DNA of 64,000 nt, taken from NCBI RefSeq assembly GCF_900129245.1, contig NZ_FQUT01000010.1, positions 119,576 to 183,575 on the forward strand. Direction: 5' to 3'. This DNA is from Chryseobacterium arachidis (GTDB lineage: Bacteria; Bacteroidota; Bacteroidia; Flavobacteriales; Weeksellaceae). The translations under genes and the position numbers were made by a program. Under the pieces are notes generated by a model. It saw nothing but the letters and a program-made list of their open reading frames with translations, made no database searches and was not told where the DNA came from. Below, one piece after another: positions 17,308-25,337 of the stretch; position 1 is the first letter of the stretch; every line of letters starts with the position of its first letter.

Positions 17308-17331
17308 AAAGGAGAACTTTCATTCTCCTTT
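17308..17331 (-). terminator. Attenuator/terminator between susD and the glucanase gene
   Basis: AAAGGAGAA (17308-17316) pairs with TTCTCCTTT (17323-17331), a perfect 9-bp stem with a 6-nt loop, followed on the minus strand by TTCTTTTG. It sits 19 bp past the susD stop, so part of the transcription probably ends here and SusCD are made in excess over the enzymes. Confidence 0.75.
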
Positions 17332-17349
17332 AAAGTTTTATAATTAAAT

Positions 17350-18816
17350 TTAGTAGCCTGGGTTTTGAGCCGACAGCCCTCCAGCTTCCATAATAAAGTC
17401 TTGGGGAAGAGGAAACACTTCATGTGTTCCAACTTTGAAAACCTTTCCTCCATCAGCAGCCATAGCCGCCTGTGCCTGACCTGTTCTTACCAAATCGAAC
17501 CATCTGTCGTGTTCAAATGCAAGTTCAAGTCTTCTTTGCTTCCAAATATCTGCTCTTACATCTGCCTGAGAAGACACTGGAGTATTTCCGATATTTGCTC
17601 TGTTCCTTACTTGATTTAAGAAAGGGATCGCAGCAGAAGTCTGTCCTAATTCATTCATCGCTTCAGCTTTAATTAAAAGAACTTCAGCATATCTTAAATA
17701 ACGGATATTTACATCTGTAGAAGCTTGGTCTCTATAATTCGAAGAATATGCTTTATAATTATAGAATTTATTTTCAGTATTTGGACCTACATAATATCCA
17801 TCATATAAAGTCATATCTCTGTGAATAATTGTAACATCCCTTCTAGTATCAGTAGCAGAATAAGCATCATATAAACCTTGTGTAGGTGTAGCAAATCCCC
17901 ATCCCCAACCAGTAGTACCCCTAGCTCCTTGTACTTGACTGTATTGCTGAATTGCTCTACCTGCGGTTCCTCCTGTTCCATTAATTTCGAAAATAGATTC
18001 ATCATTATTTTCTCCAGAAACTTTATAAATATCTTGGAAATTAGTAGTTAATGAATAGCCTGTTACCAAGTTACATTCGTCTAAAGCTAATTGCCATTTT
18101 TTCTGATATAAATAAACTTTTGCCAAAAGTGCATGAGCTGCCCCAACTGATGCTCTTCCTTTATCAGTGGCTCCATAAGTTGATCTATCTGGAAGAGAAG
18201 CTATTGCATCTTTAAGATCTTGCTCAATAAAAGCATAAACTTCAGCCTTACTTTTTCTTGTAAGTGTCATTAACTTATCAGCTTCGACACCAGTAACAGG
18301 TACATGATCTACCAAAGGAACACCTCCAAATGATCTTACTAAAGTGAAATACATAAATGCTCTTAAAAATTTAGCTTCACCTGCTAATCGCTTACGTAAT
18401 TCCGGATCAGCTTTATCTAATTGAGGGAGATATTTCAGAGCCTGATTACATCTATTAATTCCTTGATAATTAGACGCAAACAATTCTTTAAAAGAAGGAG
18501 TTGCCGGAGTAAAATTCAGTGCATCTAAAATATCTTTATCCGAACCAGAATCGCTACTGCTTGAACCTTTATCTGCATCGTCTGAAACGATGGAAGTTAC
18601 TCCAATCCAAGCAAAAGTGCTCATATTCCAATCTAAAAATTTAGCATAGATAGAAGTTACTAAGCTATTTGCACCTTCGTTGTTATTGTAGATTTCAACT
18701 AATGCAGATTCTGGAATTTTTTCTGTGGGTGAAACATCAATAAAGTCGTTACTACAACTTTGATTAACAGCTCCTAAAATTAAAAATGCTGCTGCTATGA
18801 TATATTTCTTATTCAT
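17350..18816 (-). CDS. SusD/RagB family outer-membrane glycan-binding lipoprotein
   Basis: A 488-residue lipoprotein (MNKKYIIAAAFLILGAVNQSC, lipidated Cys21). It has the helical SusD architecture: FLRAFMYFTLVRSFGGVPLV near residues 149-168, tetratricopeptide-like helices with AHALLAKVYLYQKKW, and the C-terminal signature IRYLRYAEVLLIKAEAMNELG followed by LNQVRNRAN and RRLELAFEHDRWFDLVRTG. It forms the lid of the SusC channel at the cell surface and captures oligosaccharide. It starts 4 bp after the SusC stop, so the two are cotranscribed. The bound glycan is inferred from the neighbouring enzymes. Confidence 0.96.
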   Translation of the reverse strand: MNKKYIIAAAFLILGAVNQSCSNDFIDVSPTEKIPESALVEIYNNNEGANSLVTSIYAKFLDWNMSTFAWIGVTSIVSDDADKGSSSSDSGSDKDILDALNFTPATPSFKELFASNYQGINRCNQALKYLPQLDKADPELRKRLAGEAKFLRAFMYFTLVRSFGGVPLVDHVPVTGVEADKLMTLTRKSKAEVYAFIEQDLKDAIASLPDRSTYGATDKGRASVGAAHALLAKVYLYQKKWQLALDECNLVTGYSLTTNFQDIYKVSGENNDESIFEINGTGGTAGRAIQQYSQVQGARGTTGWGWGFATPTQGLYDAYSATDTRRDVTIIHRDMTLYDGYYVGPNTENKFYNYKAYSSNYRDQASTDVNIRYLRYAEVLLIKAEAMNELGQTSAAIPFLNQVRNRANIGNTPVSSQADVRADIWKQRRLELAFEHDRWFDLVRTGQAQAAMAADGGKVFKVGTHEVFPLPQDFIMEAGGLSAQNPGY

Positions 18817-18820
18817 TTTT

Positions 18821-21667
18821 TTAAAAATTTAGGTTAACACCAAATACAAAAGATCTTAAAGTAGGATAAGCATCAAGCTCTATACCTGCTCGTTTATATG
18901 GATCTCCTTCTGCAGTAGTATCTGAAGGATTATATCCGGACAATTCTGAAGAATATCCTGAATATTTTTGAAATACTATTGGATTTATTGCACTTACATA
19001 CAGTTTAATAGATTTCATATATTCTGTAACATTTTTAAATGTATATCCTACTGAAATATTATTAATTCTGAAGTAATCTCCACTTTCTAAATAAAAATTA
19101 GATGCAACTGGAATGTTCGAAGGATTTACAGGGTTTGCAGCATTAGTATTCGTTGGTGTCCAAAAGTCATTAGCTACAGAAGCCTCTACATTTTCACCAC
19201 CATTTCGTTGTGCTTTCTTACCATTATATACTTTGAAACCAAAAGCACCATAACCATTCAGAGCAAAATCCCAATTTTTATAAGACATTGATATATTAAC
19301 TCCTAATGTTGATTTTGGAATATAGGAGTCAAAAAAGCGTCTATCTCCTCCATCCATCGCTCCATTACCATTCAAATCTTTGAATTTTAAATTACCTTGT
19401 GCATCATATCCATCGACCTCATATAAATAAAAACTTCCTAAAGCGTAACCTACTGAAGATGCATTGAATAATTTAGTATCTATCCCGTTTCCTAAATTTC
19501 CTCCTACAATCTGTGAAACTGGTTTCGATAAATCAATACTAGCAAGTCTATTTTTATTATAAGAATAATTTGCTCCAATTGAGTATGAAAAATCTTCTCC
19601 TACTTTATCTGCCCAATTAAGGCTAACTTCAGCTCCCTTATTTACAACACTTCCCATATGTGAATAATTAACATCTGCAATCCCTGTTGCTAAATATGGT
19701 ACAACACCTAAAACAAGATTATTTGTTTTTCTATTGTAAACATCAAATGTTCCTGTTAACCTGTTATTTAAAATACCAAAATCTAAACCTACAGAAGTCT
19801 CTTCCGTAACTTCCCATCCTAAGTCTGGGTCATAACCTTGATTAACTGTAATACCATTACTAACTGGTGATGATCCAAATCCATAGTTATAGGTAGCTCC
19901 TGCAGAAAGCGGCAAGTAATTTAACGGTACTCTTTGATTACCTAATTTACCCCACCCTCCTCTTAATTTTAATAAATTGAAAAAGCCATCTTTCATAAAG
20001 TCTTCCTCAGAAATTACCCAACCGGCTCCAAACGAAGGAAATGTTCCCCATTTGTGACCTTCAGCAAACTGAGATGATCCGTCTCGTCTAATAGTTCCAC
20101 TTAATAAATAACGATTCATGAATTTATATTGAAGCCTTCCGAAATAGGATGTTGTGGTATTTCTATTACCTTGTATTGACTCAATAGCTTTAGTTGAACT
20201 ATCACTAAATAGATTACCATAATAATCAACTCCACTGAGATTCCAATAGTCCTGTGAAACCGGAACATTTTGTCTATTGATAATTAAAGTTTCAATACCA
20301 TTCATTACTGAAGTTTCTGTACCAGCTACTACTTCAATATCGTGATTTCCAATTTTTTTAGTATAAGTCAAATAATTATTCAGTAACCAATTATAATAAT
20401 TTTGATTTCTATTAGTCAATCTGGTTAATGGTGATGTTGCCGAGTATTGGCTATCTACTCTCATCGGATCACTATCTAGCCAAAAAGCTTTTGAATTGAC
20501 AAAATTGTAGTACTTATAATTATTATACTCTCCACTAAATTGAGATGTAAATTTTAAGTCCTTAAAGACATCAATATCTAATTTTAATCCACCTTGCAAC
20601 AAAAAGTTTTTCCCTTTCTGATTATCATAAGCAAGCTGCATTACTGGATTACCCACATCATTAAATCTGCTTCCAACATAACCGATATTTCCTGTCGCAG
20701 GGTCATAAATTGGTTGCCCATACTTTCCATTTGGATAATAAACGGGAACTAATGGAGATTGTTTATATGCACTTGTAAAAACACCAAATGACTTTGGAGT
20801 ATCGTTTGTAAATGTGGCACTCAAAGTTTGGGCTAATCTAATTCCTTTAGTAATTCTAAATTCGTTGTTCGTTCTTACTGTGGTTCTATTATAATTAGTT
20901 CCTTTAAGAATAGACTGTTCATCATAATTTCCTAAACTTAAAAAATATTTTGCAGCTTCAGAAGAACCTGAAATAGAAACATTATGTTGATTATAAATCC
21001 CTGTTCTTGTAATTTCTTTAAACCAATCTGTATTATAAGGCTGATCCGGATTTAAATATTTACTAGATTTACCTGCGTTATTATAATTGGCAAATTCAGA
21101 ACCACTTGCCATCTTAATTGTTTTTAAGGGGTTTCTAATCCCAACTAATCCATCATAAGAAACGCTTAATTTACCCTTCCCTGATTTCGTAGTAATAATA
21201 ATTACCCCGTTTGCAGCCCTGTTACCATAGATTGCTAAAGCAGCAGCATCTTTTAAAACATCATAGGTTAAGATATCATTCGAATTAATATTATTGATGT
21301 TCTCTGTAAACATACCATCAACTACGTATAATGGTGTTCTTCCGCCTAATACCGTTCCAAGCCCCCTAATCATTACGGTAGGAGTAGAACCTGGAGCATC
21401 TGATGCGGTAACCTGCACCCCTGCTGCTTTACCTTGAATCGCTTGTGATGCATTAAGAACCTTTGTTTTTGTAACCTCTTCAGCACTGATTGAGCTAACA
21501 GAAGTTGTGTTATCAACTTTTTTTCTGCTACCATATCCAATCATCACTACCTCCTCAATTTTCTGTTCCTTAGCCACAGTGTCTCTAGGAGTAACCTGCG
21601 CATTGACATTCATACCAAAGTATAAAACAGCAATGAGACATGAATACTTTAAATCACTTTGTTTCAT
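18821..21667 (-). CDS. SusC/RagA family TonB-dependent outer-membrane transporter
   Basis: The frame is open to an ATG at 21763, but the start at 21665-21667 gives MKQSDLKYSCLIAVLYFGMNVNAQ, a proper signal peptide, so I use it (948 residues). The plug follows almost at once (KIEEVVMIGYGSRKK, IRGLGTVLGGRTPLYVVDG, the SusC signature DVLKDAAALAIYGNRAANGVI) and then the 22-strand barrel, ending LRSFVFGVNLNF. The usual N-terminal carboxypeptidase-regulatory-like domain of about 80 residues is absent, making it a short SusC. With SusD it imports oligosaccharide using TonB energy. A palindrome upstream may bind its regulator. Confidence 0.95.
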   Translation of the reverse strand: MKQSDLKYSCLIAVLYFGMNVNAQVTPRDTVAKEQKIEEVVMIGYGSRKKVDNTTSVSSISAEEVTKTKVLNASQAIQGKAAGVQVTASDAPGSTPTVMIRGLGTVLGGRTPLYVVDGMFTENINNINSNDILTYDVLKDAAALAIYGNRAANGVIIITTKSGKGKLSVSYDGLVGIRNPLKTIKMASGSEFANYNNAGKSSKYLNPDQPYNTDWFKEITRTGIYNQHNVSISGSSEAAKYFLSLGNYDEQSILKGTNYNRTTVRTNNEFRITKGIRLAQTLSATFTNDTPKSFGVFTSAYKQSPLVPVYYPNGKYGQPIYDPATGNIGYVGSRFNDVGNPVMQLAYDNQKGKNFLLQGGLKLDIDVFKDLKFTSQFSGEYNNYKYYNFVNSKAFWLDSDPMRVDSQYSATSPLTRLTNRNQNYYNWLLNNYLTYTKKIGNHDIEVVAGTETSVMNGIETLIINRQNVPVSQDYWNLSGVDYYGNLFSDSSTKAIESIQGNRNTTTSYFGRLQYKFMNRYLLSGTIRRDGSSQFAEGHKWGTFPSFGAGWVISEEDFMKDGFFNLLKLRGGWGKLGNQRVPLNYLPLSAGATYNYGFGSSPVSNGITVNQGYDPDLGWEVTEETSVGLDFGILNNRLTGTFDVYNRKTNNLVLGVVPYLATGIADVNYSHMGSVVNKGAEVSLNWADKVGEDFSYSIGANYSYNKNRLASIDLSKPVSQIVGGNLGNGIDTKLFNASSVGYALGSFYLYEVDGYDAQGNLKFKDLNGNGAMDGGDRRFFDSYIPKSTLGVNISMSYKNWDFALNGYGAFGFKVYNGKKAQRNGGENVEASVANDFWTPTNTNAANPVNPSNIPVASNFYLESGDYFRINNISVGYTFKNVTEYMKSIKLYVSAINPIVFQKYSGYSSELSGYNPSDTTAEGDPYKRAGIELDAYPTLRSFVFGVNLNF

Positions 21668-21701
21668 ATAGTTTAATTTTATTCGTACAATCAATTTTAA
21701 C

Positions 21702-21721
21702 AAAAAGACATGTGTCTTTTT
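21702..21721 (-). promoter_or_regulatory. Palindrome in the susC leader, candidate operator
   Basis: AAAAAGACA-TG-TGTCTTTTT is a perfect 9-bp inverted repeat, and a further half-site AAAAAGACAT lies at 21754-21763. Both are upstream of the chosen susC start (21667). A -7-like TAATTTTG on the minus strand at 21768-21775 would place the transcription start just upstream of them. The element could be a repressor/activator site or a 5'-leader hairpin. No -33 element is clear. Confidence 0.45.
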
Positions 21722-22032
21722 AGTCTTTTCATTGAAAAACAACTTATTCTCAGAAAAAGACATTAACCAAAATTATAAAAATATCCTTTACATTGTTAAT
21801 TTTACTTAATTTTTTTTAATATTTTATTAATTTATAACATTCAATAATTCTCAATAATTTTGTTAAAAACCTTTATTTGTTTTAATATAATTCACATTAA
21901 TTTAAATCACAAGCGTTCATAACAGCTAAAATAGCAGCAAAAAAATATTAATAACAATTTTTACCATTATGTCTCTTATCATATAATAGTTATCAAGAAA
22001 ATGAATTTTCGGACGAATATTTTCTATAAAAA
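21722..22032. other. AT-rich divergent regulatory spacer between susC and the DUF4197 gene
   Basis: The 435-bp gap between the susC start (21667) and 22103 has no coding frame. It holds the susC palindrome and half-site, the minus-strand -7-like element at 21768-21775, and the plus-strand promoter at 22033-22063. The rest is A/T-rich with no strong structure. Confidence 0.6.
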
Positions 22033-22063
22033 TTTGTTAAAAGTTTTATTGTCTTTAAATTTG
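22033..22063 (+). promoter_or_regulatory. Consensus Bacteroidota promoter for the DUF4197-DUF493 operon
   Basis: TTTG (22033-22036), a 19-nt spacer, then TAAATTTG (22056-22063): an exact match to the -33/-7 consensus. The start codon follows 39 bp after the -7 element. Confidence 0.8.
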
Positions 22064-22102
22064 GTTCGTTATTTGAAATGAGTTTCAGTTTAATCAATAT
22101 CA

Positions 22103-22780
22103 ATGAAAAAATACTTCATCGCAGCTGCTTTACTTATAGGAACCGGAGCTGTTATCAATACGACAGTTCAGTCATGCACCACGCTGGCAACGTCTGATTT
22201 GGGATTATCAATTATCAAAAGACTTCTTTTAAACGGAATTGACAAAGGCGCCAACATTTACAGCAACAGAGAGTCGTTCCTGCAAAACAATATGGTGGAT
22301 AAAGCCCTTCCAAAGCAATTGAGAGAGATCAATTCAATGTTAGAAAAGGTTGCACCCTCTTTGGTTAAAAAAGAAAGAGAGTATATCGCTGATGCGGCAG
22401 TTTATACCGTAAATATTTCAAAACCGATTTTAACGACTGCAGTAAACAGCCTGAATGCCCAGGATGTTACCAGAATTATTCAGGGAGAGAAAGGTACTGC
22501 CACTTTGATTTTGAAAGAAAAGACCTCCCAACAACTGATCGCTGCAATTGCTCCGAAGGTGGACGAACAGCTTAATCAATATGGCATTGTAAAAAGTATT
22601 AATACCGCTTTATCGGGAAGTAATTTACTGGGAAGTCTTTTAGGAGGAAATAAAACAACCGTAAACGCCGGAGGATTATCCCAATTAGCCTCTGAACAGC
22701 TGGTAAACGGAATCTTTAATATTATTGAAGATTACGAAATCCAGAACTCCAAATCGCTCCTCGGACCACTTGGAAAATAG
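22103..22780 (+). CDS. DUF4197 family lipoprotein
   Basis: A 225-residue protein with a lipoprotein-type N-terminus (hydrophobic 4-18, Cys25 in TTVQSC). The rest is mostly helical and matches the DUF4197 pattern: LGLSIIKRLLLNGIDKGA, LPKQLREINSMLEKV, DVTRIIQGEKGTATLILKEKT, LNQYGIVKSINTAL and LVNGIFNIIEDYE. The family is widespread in Gram-negative bacteria and has no known function. A consensus promoter precedes it, and the DUF493 gene follows 40 bp later, probably cotranscribed. Confidence 0.85.
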   Translation: MKKYFIAAALLIGTGAVINTTVQSCTTLATSDLGLSIIKRLLLNGIDKGANIYSNRESFLQNNMVDKALPKQLREINSMLEKVAPSLVKKEREYIADAAVYTVNISKPILTTAVNSLNAQDVTRIIQGEKGTATLILKEKTSQQLIAAIAPKVDEQLNQYGIVKSINTALSGSNLLGSLLGGNKTTVNAGGLSQLASEQLVNGIFNIIEDYEIQNSKSLLGPLGK

Positions 22781-22820
22781 AAAAATTTTCACTATATTTA
22801 TATAGATATTTTAAAAGCAG

Positions 22821-23126
22821 ATGGATATATTACAAGGAAATCAACATGCAAGCCCTGAAGATTTTTACAATTCTTTAAGGGAGAAACTGGAAGGTCACCA
22901 CGATTTTCCAGAGGATTATTTATTCAAATTTATTATTCCGACCGATCAGTCTAAACTGACAGAAATTTATAAAGTTTTTGATGGTATTAAGTTCACATTA
23001 GGAAACAGAGAAAGCAAAAACGGAAAGTATACAGCCTGTAACATCAACGCATTCGTTTTAGATGCCGATCAGGTGGTACATATTTATAAAGAAGTCGCAA
23101 AAATAGAAGGCGTTATTCTATTGTAG
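22821..23126 (+). CDS. DUF493 (YbeD-like) family protein
   Basis: A 101-residue small cytoplasmic protein with the DUF493 fold signature: FPEDYLFKFIIPTDQSKLTEIYKVF, then GKYTACNINAFVLDADQVVHIYKEVAKIEGVILL. The family has a ferredoxin-like, ACT-like fold and a proposed regulatory role, but no established function. It shares a transcript with the DUF4197 gene and ends at a shared bidirectional terminator. Confidence 0.88.
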   Translation: MDILQGNQHASPEDFYNSLREKLEGHHDFPEDYLFKFIIPTDQSKLTEIYKVFDGIKFTLGNRESKNGKYTACNINAFVLDADQVVHIYKEVAKIEGVILL

Positions 23127-23131
23127 AAAAC

Positions 23132-23159
23132 AAAAACCGTTGGTTCTCCAACGGTTTTT
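23132..23159. terminator. Bidirectional terminator
   Basis: AAAAACCGTTGG (23132-23143), TTCT loop, CCAACGGTTTTT (23148-23159) with extra T. It serves the plus-strand DUF493 gene and the convergent ArsC-like gene that ends at 23185. Confidence 0.9.
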
Positions 23160-23184
23160 TTAGTTTAATTTTTTAATGTATTTA

Positions 23185-23535
23185 TTACTTTTCGATAAAA
23201 TACTTAACATTCTCAATCGGTCTTCCTAACATCGCGACAAAACCTTTAATTAAAATCGGTCTTTGGATCAGCGATGGATTTTCAGACAAGACCTTAATCC
23301 ATTCTTCTTCGGACAAATTACTGTTGGCAAAATTCTCCAGATATAATTTTTCGGTTTTTCGGATGATGTGAAAAACACTTTGGTTCAGTTTCTTTAAAAC
23401 AGTTTTAATTTCAAGAATACTCAGCGGGTCGTCCACAATATTGATGATCTCGAACGGTACTCCGTTTTCATCCAGATATTCCAACACAGCATTCGATTTG
23501 GAACAGTTTCCATTATGTAAAACCTTTACTAACAT
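23185..23535 (-). CDS. ArsC/Spx family protein (arsenate reductase-like)
   Basis: A 116-residue thioredoxin-fold protein. A single cysteine near the N-terminus (Cys11 in HNGNCSKSNAV) matches the active-site loop of glutaredoxin-dependent ArsC. The C-terminal part has PSLIQRPILIKGFVAMLGRPIENV, containing the family's arginine-proline (QRPI). True ArsC proteins use further arginines that I cannot assign with confidence. No ars operon genes are near, so it may be an ArsC-family protein of other redox role. Confidence 0.85.
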   Translation of the reverse strand: MLVKVLHNGNCSKSNAVLEYLDENGVPFEIINIVDDPLSILEIKTVLKKLNQSVFHIIRKTEKLYLENFANSNLSEEEWIKVLSENPSLIQRPILIKGFVAMLGRPIENVKYFIEK

Positions 23536-23621
23536 CTTTAATTATATTTAAAATTAAACTTGTTCTAACAAATTTAAAAAGAAATCAACGTACCGGGACT
23601 TTAATTTATAATAAAACTTTG

Positions 23622-24236
23622 TTAAAACAGACCATTCAATTCTGCTTCTATTTTTTCTAAGATAAATCCGAAATCTTCAGGCTTCTCAACAAAATCTATA
23701 TCATCTACTTCAATGACCAATAATTTTCCTTCTGTATAATTGGAAATCCATTTTTCATACTTTTGATTCAGTTTGGAAAGATATTCGATGCTGATCGACG
23801 CTTCATATTCCCTTCCTCTTTTATAGATCTTTTTAACTAAATTTGGAACATCAGATTTTAGATAAATTAATAAATCCGGGGCAGAAATGAAAGATTTCAT
23901 TAAGGTAAAAACCGCTTCATAATTTTTAAAATCACGATCCGAAAGAAGATTCATATCATTCAGGTTTTCTGCAAAAATGTGTGCATCCTCGTAAATCGTA
24001 CGGTCCTGGATAATATTTTTACCACTTTCTCTGATTTCTTTTACCTGACGGAATCTGCTTCCTAAGAAATAAATCTGCAAAGCAAAACTCCATTTGCTCA
24101 TATCTGCGTAAAAATCCTCCAGATAAGGGTTATGATCTACATCTTCAAACTGGGCATCCCATCCATAGTGCTTGGAAAGCATCGTCGTTAACGTAGTTTT
24201 CCCTGCTCCAATATTTCCTGTAACTGCAATATGCAT
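23622..24236 (-). CDS. Deoxynucleoside kinase
   Basis: A 204-residue kinase of the dNK/dGK family. It has a P-loop GNIGAGKTT at residues 7-15, the substrate segment FEDVDHNPYLEDFYADMSKWSF, the DRS-like motif QDRTIYEDAHIFA, and the LID arginines in KKIYKRGREYEASIS. It phosphorylates deoxynucleosides with ATP for dNTP salvage. The preceding gene on this strand (propeller-like exported protein) ends 35 bp upstream of it, a pairing that suggests cotranscription. Confidence 0.93.
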   Translation of the reverse strand: MHIAVTGNIGAGKTTLTTMLSKHYGWDAQFEDVDHNPYLEDFYADMSKWSFALQIYFLGSRFRQVKEIRESGKNIIQDRTIYEDAHIFAENLNDMNLLSDRDFKNYEAVFTLMKSFISAPDLLIYLKSDVPNLVKKIYKRGREYEASISIEYLSKLNQKYEKWISNYTEGKLLVIEVDDIDFVEKPEDFGFILEKIEAELNGLF

Positions 24237-24271
24237 CTTTCCTTACTATATTTTTTGATTTTTAAATAACA

Positions 24272-25249
24272 CTAAACGCCAGCAGATTCGATCTCAGAAA
24301 CATCTTCAATCAGCTTCTGTAAAGAACTTTCTGCAGGATTTTTATTTTCAATTTCCTGAGTCTTTTTCTCCAGCTTTTCTTCCGGGCTATCCGGTTCTGA
24401 AGGCTTTTGCTCTGGCTTTTCCACTTCCCGATCCTTTGCTTTCGGCTTGGGATCGGGCTCAGTTTGCAGCTTCGCTTCTACATTTTTTTCGAGGTTGTAA
24501 AGATAAAGTTTGTTGGCTTTGATTTCAAAATATGAAAGGGTATTTTTATCCACAATTTGTGCATCCGGATCCTCGAAAACCTTAACCATTTCTTTTTCCG
24601 GAACGTACTTTAAAATCGAATTATTTGTTATAACTAAAATAAATTCATTCTCTCTCCTGAAACGTTTTCCGTTTTCTATCGCAGCCTCAAATATCTTTTC
24701 GAATTTTAAGGTATACACCCTGATGTGCTTTCTGGTAAGAATATACACTTTATTTTCATACACCAATAGATCCATCAGATCATCAAGACTTGCATCGAAA
24801 GGATAAGAATTAATGGTGTTTTCCTGTCTGAAATTATACTGAATCAAACGTTTTGTACTGTCGTCCAACAGCCACAATTGCTGCAAATCTTCCGCATAGG
24901 CCATTTTGATGAAGCCAAACTTCTGCTTAAAATCAACTTTTTGGATTTCGTTCATATTTTGGTCTACAAATTTCATTTCCTGAGCATTTTCTGAAAATAA
25001 AGGAACACTCAACGGGTTTTGTACCGTCTGAATTTTGTAAGGAACCGTAAGCATCAGCCTCCCAATCTGTTTTCCCAAAGAATCATATTTCGTAAAACTG
25101 AAATCTTTGTTTTTGTAAATGTATAAATTGCCGTAATCGTCTGCCAGCATGTCTTTGGCTTCCTTCAACTTTAAAGTGTCTAAAGGAAGAGCTTTCTGTG
25201 CCGACAACGAACAGAAAATCAATGCAAATATTAATGGTAATAGTCTCAA
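24272..25249 (-). CDS. Exported protein with propeller-like repeats and a charged tail, function unknown
   Basis: A 325-residue protein with a signal peptide (about 1-17, LIFCSLSAQ). Residues 25-245 are beta-rich with recurring (D/N)-x-x-(G/N)-x-(L/I)-Y patterns (MLADDYGNLYIYKNKDF, LLDDSTKRLIQYNF, LLVYENKVYILTRKHIRVY), suggesting a propeller-like fold. Residues about 255-315 are a low-complexity Lys/Glu/Pro-rich tail. It lies directly upstream of the deoxynucleoside kinase gene. I recognise no family with a known function. Confidence 0.75.
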   Translation of the reverse strand: MRLLPLIFALIFCSLSAQKALPLDTLKLKEAKDMLADDYGNLYIYKNKDFSFTKYDSLGKQIGRLMLTVPYKIQTVQNPLSVPLFSENAQEMKFVDQNMNEIQKVDFKQKFGFIKMAYAEDLQQLWLLDDSTKRLIQYNFRQENTINSYPFDASLDDLMDLLVYENKVYILTRKHIRVYTLKFEKIFEAAIENGKRFRRENEFILVITNNSILKYVPEKEMVKVFEDPDAQIVDKNTLSYFEIKANKLYLYNLEKNVEAKLQTEPDPKPKAKDREVEKPEQKPSEPDSPEEKLEKKTQEIENKNPAESSLQKLIEDVSEIESAGV

Positions 25250-25337
25250 ATTCTTTTACTAAGATAGCGCTCCGAAAAGGAACGCTACCAATTTACTATT
25301 TTTATTTATTTCAATAGAAATTGTGATTCATTTTAAC

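Noticed and set aside
17278..17323. Upstream start of the PF10091 glucanase
   Set aside because: It begins in the attenuator hairpin and puts 15 residues before a complete lipoprotein signal.
21665..21763. N-terminal extension of SusC from the upstream ATG
   Set aside because: It would add 32 polar residues before a proper signal peptide and would translate the palindrome; the start at 21667 is better.
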